Shown here: one piece after another, positions 16,187-25,085 of the stretch | Layout of the letters: each line of letters starts with the position of its first letter | Position numbering within the stretch: the first letter of the stretch is position 1 | DNA from: Azospirillum sp. SYSU D00513 | GTDB lineage: Bacteria > Pseudomonadota > Alphaproteobacteria > Azospirillales > Azospirillaceae | Reading direction: 5' to 3' | NCBI RefSeq assembly: GCF_017356015.1 | Contig: NZ_JAFIQV010000048.1 | Coordinates: 1 to 49,759 of the forward strand | DNA length: 49,759 nt | The notes under the pieces: model-generated | What the model was told of the DNA's origin: nothing | The model's database searches: none | What the model saw: only the letters and a program-made list of their open reading frames with translations | Position numbers and translations under genes: made by a program

Positions 16187-16431
16187 TGCAGCCTTCCCCG
16201 CCCGCCGGCCCGGCCCTCCACCGCGATGACCTCGGACAGCCGCCGGAACGTCTCCGCCGCGAGATGATGGCCGTGCAGTTCGGCGTAGCCGTTCACCGCC
16301 TCCATCAGCATGGCCCAGATCAGCTCCTGTCGCCGGAGCCCCCTCTCCTGCCCGTCCGTCAGCATGGCGCGCACCAGCGCCAAGGCGGGCTCCAACTCCT
16401 CCGGAGCGGTTGAATCGGTAACGCTGTCCAC
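16183..16431 (-). CDS. Small hypothetical protein, first gene of the palindrome operon
   Basis: About 82 residues, mostly helical and acidic at the start (EELEPALALVRAML, QELIWAMLMEAVNGYAELHG, AAETFRRLSEVIAVE). Family not recognised. The GTG at 16431 follows a GGAGAG ribosome site; the longer frame begins at another GTG (16476) without one. The gene lies just downstream of a 22-bp perfect palindrome (16483-16504) that probably controls it, and overlaps the next gene by 4 bp. Confidence 0.55.
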   Translation of the reverse strand: MDSVTDSTAPEELEPALALVRAMLTDGQERGLRRQELIWAMLMEAVNGYAELHGHHLAAETFRRLSEVIAVEGRAGGRGRLQ

Positions 16432-16482
16432 GGGACTTCTCTCTCCATCCACGGGGCGGCCGCCACGATCCGCCACCCCTAT

Positions 16483-16504
16483 ATGTAACGTTATAACGTT
16501 ACAT
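16483..16504 (-). promoter_or_regulatory. 22-bp perfect palindrome, Zur-like or TetR-like operator
   Basis: The half-site ATGTAACGTTA is followed immediately by its exact reverse complement. It lies 52 bp upstream of the GTG start of the small-gene operon and past the end of the ABC importer. The central GTTATAAC core resembles Zur operators, and the 10-mer ACGTTATAAC recurs before the Nik/Opp-type importer near 24885. TetR-type operators can also look like this, so the regulator is open. Confidence 0.6.
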
Positions 16505-16563
16505 TCCCGGCTTGAAAAGAGCCGTTGACGAAGGCCGCACCGAGCAAACTGCCGACGGTGGGA

Positions 16564-17343
16564 TCAGGCGGGCGCGGACTCGTCCGGCAGATACTGGATG
16601 CGGAGGCGGCCGTCGTGGGTGGAGCGTTCGACGCGGGCACGGACGCCGAAGACGGACCGGATCGTCCCTTCGGTCAAGACCTTGTCCGGCTCGCCCGAGG
16701 CGACGACCTGCCCATCCCGGAGCAGCGCGATGCGGTCGCAGAACATGGCCGCGAGGTTCAGGTCGTGGAGCGCCACGATGCAGGTGGCCGGCAGCCGGCG
16801 CAGCAGGCCGAGCAGGTCGAGCTGGTGCGCGATGTCCAGATGGTTCGTCGGCTCGTCCAGCAGCAGCTCGCTTGGGCACTGCGCCAGGGCGCGGGCGATC
16901 TGCACGCGCTGGCGCTCCCCGCCGGACAGGCTGTGCCAGAGCCGGTGGCGCTTTTCGTCGAGCCCCAGCCGGACGAGCGCATCGTCCACGGCCCCCTCGT
17001 CCGTCGCGCTCCACGGAGAGAAGGGGCCGCGATGGGGCGTGCGCCCCAGCCGGACGATGTCCAGCACCGTGACCTCGGCCTCCGTCGCCGCCTGCTGCTC
17101 GACGAAGGCGACGCGCCGGGCCACCGCCGCCTGCGTCAGGCCGGCCATGTCGGCGCCGTCCAGCGTGACCACCCCGCCGGCGGTCCGCCGGAGCCGGGCG
17201 AGAAGCCGCAGCAGGCTCGACTTGCCGGAACCATTGGGGCCGATCAGCCCCAGCAGGCCGCCGGGAACGGGCTCGACCGTCACCCCATCGACGATCATCC
17301 GTCCGCCGGCCGCCCAGTGGACGTCGCGCGCCGCGATGGTCAC
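16564..17343 (-). CDS. ABC importer ATP-binding protein, FecE/BtuD type
   Basis: 259-residue cytosolic ATPase with Walker A (GPNGSGKSS), Q-loop (FVEQQ), signature (LSGGERQR), Walker B (ELLLDEP) and H-loop (ALHDLN) all intact. It belongs to the iron-chelate/B12 importer class. Its ATG overlaps the stop of the permease gene (ATGA). With the permease and binding protein it forms one operon behind a cobalamin riboswitch, so a corrinoid is the likely substrate; a B12-regulated metal chelate is the alternative. Confidence 0.88.
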   Translation of the reverse strand: MTIAARDVHWAAGGRMIVDGVTVEPVPGGLLGLIGPNGSGKSSLLRLLARLRRTAGGVVTLDGADMAGLTQAAVARRVAFVEQQAATEAEVTVLDIVRLGRTPHRGPFSPWSATDEGAVDDALVRLGLDEKRHRLWHSLSGGERQRVQIARALAQCPSELLLDEPTNHLDIAHQLDLLGLLRRLPATCIVALHDLNLAAMFCDRIALLRDGQVVASGEPDKVLTEGTIRSVFGVRARVERSTHDGRLRIQYLPDESAPA

Positions 17344-18413
17344 GCCGGCCTCCTTGCCCGGAAGAGGATCACGGCGAAGGCCGGCGCCCCGAACAGGGCC
17401 GTGACGACGCCGATGGGCAGGATCTGCTGCGGGATGATGATGCGCGAGACGATGTCGGCGAGCACCATGACGACCGCCCCCATCAGGAAGGCCGCGGGCA
17501 GGAGCCGCGCGTGGCCCGGCCCGACGAGAAAACGCGCGGCGTGCGGAACCACGAGGCCGATGAAGCCGACCGAACCCACGATGCTCACCATCGCCGCCGC
17601 CATGGCGGCGGTCAGCCCGAACAGCAGCACGCGCAGGCGGAGGACCGGGATGCCCAGCGAGGCCGCGGCATCGGCGCCGAAGGTGAAGGCGTCGAGCGCG
17701 CGGGCGTGCAGCAGGCAGACGGCGAAGCCAATGACGGCGACGGGCAGGGCCAGATGCACGTCCGGCCAGCGCACGCCGCCGAGGCTGCCGAGAAGCCAGA
17801 ACATCACGCCGCGCGCCTGCTCGGCGTCGGCGAAGCTGGTGACGAGGTAGGAGGTGACGGCGTTGAAGAGCTGCGATCCCGCCACCCCGGCGAGGATGAT
17901 GCGGTCCGATCCGCCGCCGGCCCCGGCGGCGAGCAGCGCGACAAGGGCGAAGGCCGCGGCGGCGCCGATGAGGGCGCCGCCGGACAAGGACAGGGCGCCG
18001 CCGCCGACGCCCAGGATCATGACCGCCACCGCCCCCGTCGATGCCCCGGCCGAGACGCCCAGCAGATAGGGCTCGGCCAGCGGGTTGCGCAGCAGCGCCT
18101 GGAGCACCGTGCCGGACAGGGCGAGCGCCGCCCCGCAGCCGGCGGCGACCAGCGCCCGGCTCAGCCGATAGTCCCAGATCACCCCTTCCTGGATGGGGTC
18201 CAGGGGAAAGGCCGTGCCGAACAGCCCGTTGCTCACCGCCTTGGCGGCGGCGAGCGGCGCCACCGGCATCTCGCCGACCGTCACGGCAAGCCCGACGGCC
18301 AGAAGCAGGACGGCCAGCGCCAGCACGGCCAGCGCCAGCCGGGCCAACGTTCCTTGGATCATCCTCGGCAGGGCCGGCGCCGGACGAGCCTCGGCCACGG
18401 GCAGCGCGGTCAA
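17340..18413 (-). CDS. ABC importer permease, FecCD/BtuC family
   Basis: 357 residues with about ten predicted membrane helices. FecCD signatures are visible: RLSRALVAAGCGAALALSG, NPLAEPYLLGVSAGAS, SVGFIGLVVPHAAR. Its start overlaps the binding-protein stop and its stop overlaps the ATPase start, both as ATGA. It forms the inner-membrane channel of the riboswitch-controlled importer. Confidence 0.9.
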   Translation of the reverse strand: MTALPVAEARPAPALPRMIQGTLARLALAVLALAVLLLAVGLAVTVGEMPVAPLAAAKAVSNGLFGTAFPLDPIQEGVIWDYRLSRALVAAGCGAALALSGTVLQALLRNPLAEPYLLGVSAGASTGAVAVMILGVGGGALSLSGGALIGAAAAFALVALLAAGAGGGSDRIILAGVAGSQLFNAVTSYLVTSFADAEQARGVMFWLLGSLGGVRWPDVHLALPVAVIGFAVCLLHARALDAFTFGADAAASLGIPVLRLRVLLFGLTAAMAAAMVSIVGSVGFIGLVVPHAARFLVGPGHARLLPAAFLMGAVVMVLADIVSRIIIPQQILPIGVVTALFGAPAFAVILFRARRPA

Positions 18414-19462
18414 TTCATCAGCCCGAAGCGCTCGACGGCGGCGGCGATCGCCTCAATGCCGTCCACCGCGCGGATCGACGGGTGCATCGCCTCCACGTCC
18501 AGCAGGATGAAGCGCCGGTTGCGGACGGCGTCGAGCTTGCCGGCCACGGGATCGCTTTCCAGGAAGCGCAGCTTGGCCGCGGTGTCATCCGCCGCGAAGC
18601 GACGCCGCGACATCTCGGCCATGATGATGACGGTGGGGTTCGCGGCGGCGATGGACTCCCAGCCGGTCAGCGGCCATTCCTCGTCGGTGGTGATGACGTT
18701 CCGGGCGCCCAGCGCCGTCAGCAGATAGGCGGGAACCCCGTTCCGGCCCGCGACGAAGGCGTCGCCCCGGACCTCCCGGCTGGAGAACCAGACGAGCGCC
18801 GACACGTCCTTCGCGTCGATGCCCCGGACGGAGGCGACGGCGTCCGCCTCGCGTTTTTCTAGGCTTGCGATCAGCGCCTCGCCCCGCTCGGCCACGTCGA
18901 AGATGGCGGCCAGTTCGCGGATCTCCCGGTGGACCAGATCCATGGTGAAGGGCGTCCGGCGGACGCCGTCGCCGCCCGACGCGTTGTCCTTGGCGCAGTC
19001 GGCCGGCGACAGGTAGGTGGCGACACCCAGCCGCCCGAACTGCTCGCGCTTGGCCACCGACCCGTTCGGGCCGACATGCCATTCGAACTGCGCCGTCACG
19101 AGATCCGGCGTCCGGGACAGCACGGATTCGAAGCTCGGGTCATTGTCGGCGAGCCGCTCGATCCGGGCGTTCTCCGCCTCGAAGCGCTTCACCACCGGGC
19201 TGAACCACACGGCCGTCCCGACCATCCGGTCGGCGAGGCCGAGGGACAGGAGGATTTCCGTGCTGCTCTGACCGATGGAGACCACCCGCCGTGGCGCCCG
19301 CTCGAAGGTGACGGGCGATCCGCAATTCTCCAGCGTCAGGGGATAGCGGGTCCGTTCGGCGGCCTCCGCCGTCTGGGGGAGGACGGCCATCGCGACGGCC
19401 GCCACGGCAAGGGCGAATGCCTGGGTGCGGGCGCGCAGAAAGGAACGGGCGGCGTGATGCAT
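18410..19462 (-). CDS. Periplasmic substrate-binding protein of the B12-riboswitch importer
   Basis: 350 residues. A Sec signal peptide (ending near PQTAEAAE) is followed by a FecB/BtuF-type fold (RRVVSIGQSSTEILLSLGLADRMVG, EWPLTGWESIAAANPTVII). It is longer than BtuF (266 residues), with extra length before the second lobe. The frame runs up to 19774, but the ATG at 19462 follows GGAAAG and starts the signal peptide. First gene of the binding protein-permease-ATPase operon; its leader carries a cobalamin riboswitch. Substrate inferred as cobalamin or a cobalamin precursor. Confidence 0.85.
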   Translation of the reverse strand: MHHAARSFLRARTQAFALAVAAVAMAVLPQTAEAAERTRYPLTLENCGSPVTFERAPRRVVSIGQSSTEILLSLGLADRMVGTAVWFSPVVKRFEAENARIERLADNDPSFESVLSRTPDLVTAQFEWHVGPNGSVAKREQFGRLGVATYLSPADCAKDNASGGDGVRRTPFTMDLVHREIRELAAIFDVAERGEALIASLEKREADAVASVRGIDAKDVSALVWFSSREVRGDAFVAGRNGVPAYLLTALGARNVITTDEEWPLTGWESIAAANPTVIIMAEMSRRRFAADDTAAKLRFLESDPVAGKLDAVRNRRFILLDVEAMHPSIRAVDGIEAIAAAVERFGLMN

Positions 19463-19699
19463 CGGGGCTTTCCGCGGAAGTGGGTTGGAAAGGGGGAAGC
19501 GGGAATGGCTCGCCTCGACCGGCGGACGGCCTGAAGGCCGCCAAAGCGGGCCGGGCGGCGTCACGGTCCCGGATGGGGGCCGGAAGCCTGCCGTTGCGGA
19601 AGGGGATCGCGCGGAAAAGCGGCGGCGGGCGCGCACGCCGGAATCGGTGCCATGAGGTCTCCTATCCGGGCATCCCCGCCCGGCAAGCGGCTTCAACGC

Positions 19700-19885
19700 G
19701 ACGGCAGGTCTCCTGGCTCGCGGGTCGTGGCCTCCGCCCGGCCTTCCCGGGACTGTCTGGTCCCAGTGGCGCAAGGGTGGGCGTCGGCTCGCCGCTGACA
19801 GTTGCGGGGGCAGCCACGGATTTCGTGCGGGACGTCACCGTGTTCCCTTTTGATCCCTTTCGGGAACCGTCGCGCGGACCATAGC
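19700..19885 (-). ncRNA. Cobalamin (B12) riboswitch
   Basis: Read on the minus strand, the region contains the conserved core pieces in order: GGGAA, a GGTGA-type segment, GGCTGCCCCCGCAACTGT, and the B12 box AGCCAGGAGACCTGCC (plus-strand positions 19703-19718). This is a canonical AdoCbl riboswitch layout. It sits about 240 nt before the binding-protein gene; the expression platform in between was not resolved. It would shut down the downstream importer when cobalamin is plentiful. Confidence 0.93.
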
Positions 19886-19941
19886 GGCGGCGGCTTTTCA
19901 GCGTCAACCCGGCAGACGGGCCGGCAGGCGGGCCGGTCCCC

Positions 19942-21408
19942 TCACGCGTGGAGACCGGCCGCGGCGGGACATCGCCCGCCATCCGGGGACCCGAGCCGGA
20001 TCCGCCGGTCGGCGAGCCGGTCCACGAGTCCGGCGTCGTGGCTGACCAGCAGGACGGCGCAGCCCCGGTCGCGGGCTTCCGTCATCAGAAGCTCCATGGT
20101 TTCCTTCTGCGTCAGCAGGTCGAGCCGGGAGGTCGGCTCGTCGGCGAACAGGAAGACCGGGTCGAGCAGCAGGACCCGCAGGATGGCGAGCCGTTGCAGC
20201 TCGCCCCCCGACACCTCGCGCGGGCGCCGGTCCAGCAGGGCGGGCGCCAGTCGCAGGCGGCGCATCAGCGCCTCCACCCGGCCCCAGTCCAGCCCGTGCA
20301 GCCGGACGAGGTCGAGCAGGCATTGCCGCAGGCCGTGATGCGGGGGAAAGGCCGCCGGCGGGTCCTGGTAGAGCTTCTGGTAACGGATACGCGTCACCGC
20401 CGGGTCCCGCCGGACCGATCCCGCGCCGGGTGCGGCGAGGCCGAGCAGGATGTCGCCGAGCGTGCTCTTCCCGCAGCCGCTCGGGCCGGTGACGCCGACG
20501 ACCTCGCCCGGCCGGACCGAAAGGTCCAGGCCGCGGACCAGCGTCCGCCCGCCGCGCGCCATCTCCAGCCCCTCGGCCTCCAGCACGGCCGGGCCGGCCG
20601 CGCCCACTGAAATGGACCGGCGCTGCCCCGGCCAGGCCGACGGCTCCGCCTCAAGCAGCGCGCGGAGATAGGCGCTGCGCGGCGCGCGCAGAAGCTCGTC
20701 CGCCGGGCCGGATTCGATCACCTCCCCGTCCCGCATCACCATCAGGTCGCCGCCGAGGCGGCGCGGCACCTCCAGGTCGTGGGTGATGACCAGCAGGCCG
20801 CCCCCGCCCTCCGCCTCCGGCCGCAGCAGCTCGACCACCTCGTCGCGGCGGTCGGCGTCGAGGCCCTTCGTCGGCTCGTCCGCGATGACCATCCGGGCGC
20901 CGCCGGCCCGCGCCACGGCGAAGGCCGCACGCTGCGCCATGCCGCCCGACATCTGGTAGGGCAGCTTGCCAGCGGAATCCGCCAGGTCGAGCCGCGCCAG
21001 GTCGGACCGCGCGGCTTTGCCGGCGTCCCGGCGCGGCAGCCCGCCGACCAGCCGGTGGGTCTCTTCCAGCTGGGTGCCCACCCGCATGGTGGGGTCGAGC
21101 GCCAGCCAGGGCTCCTGCGGGAGCATCCCGATGGTGCGGCCCCACAGGGCGCGCCGCTCGCGGGGGCCGAGCGCCAGCAGGTCGCGCCCGCCGAACATCA
21201 CCCGCCCGGTGGCACGCAGCCCCGGCGGCAGGACGCCCATGACGGCCTGGGCCAGCAGGCTCTTGCCCGAGCCGGTCTGGCCCAGCACGGTCAGCGGCCG
21301 GCCGGCGTGAAGCCACAGGGAGGTCGGCCGGACGATGCCGTCCGAGGACCCCGTGGAGGCGCCGTCCGCCGACACCTCCAGATCTTCGATGCGCAGAAGA
21401 AGGCTCAT
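19942..21408 (-). CDS. Fused double ATP-binding protein of a Nik/Opp-type ABC importer
   Basis: 488 residues with two complete ABC domains in one chain. Domain 1 (about 1-255) has GQTGSGKS, MSGGMAQR and MVIADEPT. Domain 2 (about 265-480) has GPSGCGKST, VSGGELQR and FLFADEPT. Such pairs (DppD/DppF, NikD/NikE, CntD/CntF) are usually separate genes; here they are fused. The ATG at 21408 overlaps the upstream permease stop as ATGA. It powers import with the two permeases and the binding protein encoded upstream. Its stop lies about 60 bp before the B12 riboswitch of the next operon. Confidence 0.88.
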   Translation of the reverse strand: MSLLLRIEDLEVSADGASTGSSDGIVRPTSLWLHAGRPLTVLGQTGSGKSLLAQAVMGVLPPGLRATGRVMFGGRDLLALGPRERRALWGRTIGMLPQEPWLALDPTMRVGTQLEETHRLVGGLPRRDAGKAARSDLARLDLADSAGKLPYQMSGGMAQRAAFAVARAGGARMVIADEPTKGLDADRRDEVVELLRPEAEGGGGLLVITHDLEVPRRLGGDLMVMRDGEVIESGPADELLRAPRSAYLRALLEAEPSAWPGQRRSISVGAAGPAVLEAEGLEMARGGRTLVRGLDLSVRPGEVVGVTGPSGCGKSTLGDILLGLAAPGAGSVRRDPAVTRIRYQKLYQDPPAAFPPHHGLRQCLLDLVRLHGLDWGRVEALMRRLRLAPALLDRRPREVSGGELQRLAILRVLLLDPVFLFADEPTSRLDLLTQKETMELLMTEARDRGCAVLLVSHDAGLVDRLADRRIRLGSPDGGRCPAAAGLHA

Positions 21409-22250
21409 CGCGGCCGGCTCCCGGAGAGAAGGTTGAGGCTGAGGACCAGCAGGAAGACGACCGCGATCGGCTGGAACAGGATCCAGGGCGCCTCCTCGTG
21501 GTAGGGCAGCAGTTCGGTCATCATCAGCCCGAGTTCGGCCGCCGGCGGGCGCAGCCCGACACTGACGAAGCCCAGCGCCGCGACGGCGAGGATGGCCGAG
21601 GCCGCGCCGAAGGAGGCGAGCGTCAGCACCACTGGCGCTATCTCCGGCCACAGATGGCGGCGGAAGATGTAGAGGGGGCCGAAGCCGAGCAGCCGCGAGG
21701 CCTCGATCTGCGGGGAGGCGGCGGCGACGCGCACCGTCGCCCGCACCACCCGGAAATACTCCACCCACAGCACCAGCGAGATGCCGACATAGAGCGCCCA
21801 GGCGCTGCCCGGCGCCAGCGCCGCCAGCAGCAGGACCAGCAGCAGGCCGGGCAGCGCCAGGAAGGCGTCGGACAGCACGCCCGCCGCGCGGTCGAGCCAG
21901 CCGCCGCGCCAGCCCGCCAGAACGCCGAGCAGCACGCCCGGCACCGCCGCCGACACCACCCCGACCGCCGCGAAGCCCAGCGACAGCCGGATCGCGGCGG
22001 CCAGACGCGCCAGCATGCTGCGGCCGAGATGGTCGGTGCCCAAGGGCTCCCCGGCACTCGGCGGCATCAGGATGCGGCCCAGGTCCTGGCGGGCCGGATC
22101 GGCGTCACTCAGGAGCGGGACCAGCCAGCCCAGCGCCGCCAGCCCGAGCAGCAGCGCGGCTCCCAGCAGGCGGCTCCGGTTTGCGCGCGCCCAGGCCGTC
22201 GGGGCCGGAATCATGCGGCGGCCCTTCAGGGGAATGGATACGGGGCTCAT
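21405..22250 (-). CDS. ABC importer permease, DppC/NikC type
   Basis: 281 residues with an N-terminal membrane helix (LLGAALLLGLAALGWLVPLL), the GTDHLGRSMLARL segment typical of DppC/NikC, and the EAA loop (EASRLLGFGPLYIFRRHLWPEI). About six membrane helices. Start and stop both overlap neighbours as ATGA (22250 with the first permease, 21405 with the ATPase). The longer frame upstream lies inside the other permease and is a shadow. Confidence 0.88.
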   Translation of the reverse strand: MSPVSIPLKGRRMIPAPTAWARANRSRLLGAALLLGLAALGWLVPLLSDADPARQDLGRILMPPSAGEPLGTDHLGRSMLARLAAAIRLSLGFAAVGVVSAAVPGVLLGVLAGWRGGWLDRAAGVLSDAFLALPGLLLVLLLAALAPGSAWALYVGISLVLWVEYFRVVRATVRVAAASPQIEASRLLGFGPLYIFRRHLWPEIAPVVLTLASFGAASAILAVAALGFVSVGLRPPAAELGLMMTELLPYHEEAPWILFQPIAVVFLLVLSLNLLSGSRPR

Positions 22251-23197
22251 GCCTTCCGCCTCCGAGGGTCGATGCCGAAGCAGGCGAGGTCCACCAGCGC
22301 GTTCAGCAGGACGAAGCCGAGGGCCATGACCAGCGCGGTGCCCTGGATCATCGGCACGTCGCGCGCGAAGATCGCATGGACCAGCGCGTGGCCGATGCCG
22401 GGCCAGGCGAACAGGCTTTCCACCACGACCACCCCCTCGATCAGATAGACGAGCTGGACGCCAAGATAGGCGGTGACCGGCACGCCGATGTTGCGCAGCC
22501 CGTGGCGCAGGAAGGCGCTCCCCTCCGGCAGGCCCTTGGTGCGGGCGAAGGCGTAATAGGGGGACGCCGTCACGGCCAGGGTCGCGTCGCGGGCGACGCG
22601 GCTCGACACCGCGGCGAGCCCCAGCGCCAGGGTGATTGCGGGCAGCAGCCGGTGTTCCATCGTGCCGTAGCCCGCCGCGGGAAGAAGCCCGAGCCCGACC
22701 GCGAACAGCACGATCAGCAGGACGCCCAGCACGAACTGCGGCAGGGCGCGCAGCCCCGCCGCGAAGGGCAGAAGCGCGCGGTCGAGCACCCCGCCCGGCC
22801 GCAGGCCCGCCAGGATGCCGAGCGGCGGCCCGATCAGCAGGGACAGCAGGATGGCCGAACCCGCGAGATCGGCGGAATGGCCGAGCTGGTGGCGGATGGC
22901 CGCGATCACCGGCTCCCCGCTGATGAGGGACCGGCCGAGATCGAACTGTGCGAGGTCCCACAGCCATGCCCCAAGCGCCATCAGGGCGGGCTGGTCCAGC
23001 CCGAGTTCCAGCCGCACGGCGTCGGCGGCGCTGCCGGTCACGTTGTCGTAGCCGTAGCGCCCGGCGGCGACGCGGAAGGCCATGTCGCCGGGCAGCAGCC
23101 GCGCCAGCAGGAAGGTCAGCGTGCCGACCGCCAGCCCCACCAGCAGGGCCTGGAACAGTCGGTGGCCCAGCGTTTTCAGAATGGGACGGGCGGTCAT
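22247..23197 (-). CDS. ABC importer permease, DppB/NikB type
   Basis: 316 residues, about six membrane helices. The N terminus (LGHRLFQALLVGLAVGTLTF) and the LPGDMA segment are typical of DppB/NikB. The permease loop (YYAFARTKGLPEGSAFLRHG) and VVVESLFAWPGIG are also family marks. Its ATG overlaps the binding-protein stop. It pairs with the next permease to form the channel. Confidence 0.88.
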   Translation of the reverse strand: MTARPILKTLGHRLFQALLVGLAVGTLTFLLARLLPGDMAFRVAAGRYGYDNVTGSAADAVRLELGLDQPALMALGAWLWDLAQFDLGRSLISGEPVIAAIRHQLGHSADLAGSAILLSLLIGPPLGILAGLRPGGVLDRALLPFAAGLRALPQFVLGVLLIVLFAVGLGLLPAAGYGTMEHRLLPAITLALGLAAVSSRVARDATLAVTASPYYAFARTKGLPEGSAFLRHGLRNIGVPVTAYLGVQLVYLIEGVVVVESLFAWPGIGHALVHAIFARDVPMIQGTALVMALGFVLLNALVDLACFGIDPRRRKA

Positions 23198-24774
23198 TCG
23201 GCCCAGCCCATGGCGGAGATGCGGTAGCTGCGCTCGAACGGGTCGAGCGAGACGTTCCGGAGCTGGCGGGACACGGCGGCGGTCTGCTGGTACCAGGCGA
23301 CCGGGATGACCGGCAGCTCATCCTGAAGCAGGGCCGCCACCGTCCGGCGCAGTTCCGCGCCGCGCGCTTGATCGGGGTTGCGCAGCAGTTCGGCCAAGGC
23401 CTCGGCCATGCGCGGCTCGTTCCAGTTCATGGCGCCCCAATCGCCGCCCTGCCGGCCGTCCCGCACCCCGTAATCTTGGACCCCATAATCTTGAACCAGA
23501 GTACCGAGCGGATCGGGGATGAGGGCGAAGCCCCGCGCCATGAGGCCGAGTTCGAGCGTGCCGTCGCGGTGCCCCGCCGGGATCTCGCTGGAATTGCCGA
23601 TGGCGACGTCGAGCGCGATGCCCACCGCGCGAAGCTGGTCCTGGAGGGCCGCCGCCAGCAGCGGCAGCTCCGGCCGGTCGGGGAAGGTGCGAAGGCTCAG
23701 GCGGAAGGGAACCCCGTCGCGCCGGAGGATGCCGTCCTCGCCCCGGCTCCAGCCGAGATCCGCCAGCAGCGCCTCGGCCTTCGCCCGGTCCTGGACCAGC
23801 GGCGCCAAGCCGGGATGGTGCCAGTCGGGAAGGCTGGGCGGGAAGAGTTGCCCCGCCGCCGCTTCCGGCGCGCGCAGCAATGCTGCGGCGATGCCCGCCC
23901 GGTCGATGGCGAGGCTCAGCGCCCGGCGCGCCGGCTCGTCCTTCAGGAAGGGATGGCCGGCGTTCACCTTGATGGCGACGGTGCGCGGCAAGGGAATCGA
24001 CTGGACCTGCACCGCCCGGCTGCTCCGCATCCGCCGCAGGCTCGCCGGGTCCAGCGTGAAGACGAGATCCGCGTCGCCGCTTTCCGCCATCAGGGCGCGC
24101 GTCTCGCCGCGCCCGGCCGCGAGGTAGCTCACCGCCTCAACGGCGGGCGCCGGTCCCCAATAGCGGTCGGAGCGGGTGGTGACCAGCTTCTGCGGCGGCT
24201 CCAGCCGTTCGACGCGGTAGGGGCCGGTCCCGATCACCGCCGTGACGGTCCCGTCCTCCCGGTAGGAGGCGGGCGCCAGGATGATCGCGGAGCTGTGGGC
24301 GAGCACGGCGCCGATCGGGGCGAAGGGCTCCGTGAGCTTGAGAAGGACGGCGCCGCCCTCCGCCTTGATGGAGCGGATCGGCGCCTCCTTCAGCACGCCG
24401 GCCTTGGCGCGCGCGTGGCGCAGGCTCGCCGCCACGGCCTCCGCCGTCAGGGGCGTGCCGTCGTGGAAGACCACGCCCTCGCGCGGGACGAAGCGCCAGC
24501 TCAGCCGGTCGTCCGACACGGTCCAGGAGGCCGCGAGCGATGGCAGCGGCCGCCCCGCCCCGTCCACCTCCAGCAGGGTCTGCGCCACCTCCAGCCGCAG
24601 GAAGGCATGGCCGTGCTGCGCCGGATCGAGGCTGGCGACCTCCCAGGGGGCGACCACGTTCAGCACCCGTGCCGGATTGTCAGACTGCGCGGCGGCGGGC
24701 TGGACCAGCAGAACGGCACCGAGGACGGTGGCCCCGAGCCACCCGCTTCCCCGCGCAAAAACCTTACGCATCAT
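23194..24774 (-). CDS. Substrate-binding protein of the Nik/Opp-type importer
   Basis: 526 residues. A signal peptide (GWLGATVLGAVLLVQPAAAQ) precedes an SBP_bac_5 (family 5) fold, with WEVASLDPAQHGH, FVPREGVVFHDGTPLTAEAV and GTGPYRVERL. The family binds peptides, nickel-histidine, heme or opine metallophores. ATGs at 24774 and 24771 and a GTG just before are all possible. A short duplication (QDYGVQDYGV) near residue 430 comes from a roughly 12-15-bp tandem repeat in the DNA. The promoter region carries a sequence sharing its core with the palindrome at 16483, so uptake of a metal complex is plausible but unproven. Confidence 0.85.
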   Translation of the reverse strand: MMRKVFARGSGWLGATVLGAVLLVQPAAAQSDNPARVLNVVAPWEVASLDPAQHGHAFLRLEVAQTLLEVDGAGRPLPSLAASWTVSDDRLSWRFVPREGVVFHDGTPLTAEAVAASLRHARAKAGVLKEAPIRSIKAEGGAVLLKLTEPFAPIGAVLAHSSAIILAPASYREDGTVTAVIGTGPYRVERLEPPQKLVTTRSDRYWGPAPAVEAVSYLAAGRGETRALMAESGDADLVFTLDPASLRRMRSSRAVQVQSIPLPRTVAIKVNAGHPFLKDEPARRALSLAIDRAGIAAALLRAPEAAAGQLFPPSLPDWHHPGLAPLVQDRAKAEALLADLGWSRGEDGILRRDGVPFRLSLRTFPDRPELPLLAAALQDQLRAVGIALDVAIGNSSEIPAGHRDGTLELGLMARGFALIPDPLGTLVQDYGVQDYGVRDGRQGGDWGAMNWNEPRMAEALAELLRNPDQARGAELRRTVAALLQDELPVIPVAWYQQTAAVSRQLRNVSLDPFERSYRISAMGWAE

Positions 24775-24877
24775 CACCGTGGAACGTCCCTCTTCTTCTT
24801 TCCCCGGCCCATCGGAGTGCGCCGGGGCTTTCCAGTCCTTGGCCGGGCGGCAGGCAGTATGCGGCGCCACACCAATT

Positions 24878-24899
24878 TCGTTACGTTATAACATATCAT
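24878..24899. promoter_or_regulatory. GTTATAAC-core operator between the importer and the GNAT gene
   Basis: The plus strand reads GTTACGTTATAACATATC around 24880-24897, an imperfect palindrome centred on TTATAA. It shares the 10-mer ACGTTATAAC with the perfect palindrome at 16483-16504 and resembles Zur operators. It lies about 105 bp before the minus-strand binding-protein gene and 190 bp before the plus-strand GNAT gene. Confidence 0.5.
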
Positions 24900-25085
24900 T
24901 TCATGGGCAAAGCCGAAACTTGGGTGTCCGGAAAGGGTGGCCATGCGGCGGTGCGGTTGCGCTTTGCAATTCCTGCCGACCCTGGCTTGATGATGCGCGG
25001 CGTCGCGGAGCGCCGTCCCTTGTGCGGGGCGGTCGGTTCCGGCCGACGCCAAGCCGTAGACCCCAGGACCGCCGGTTCCGTCGCC

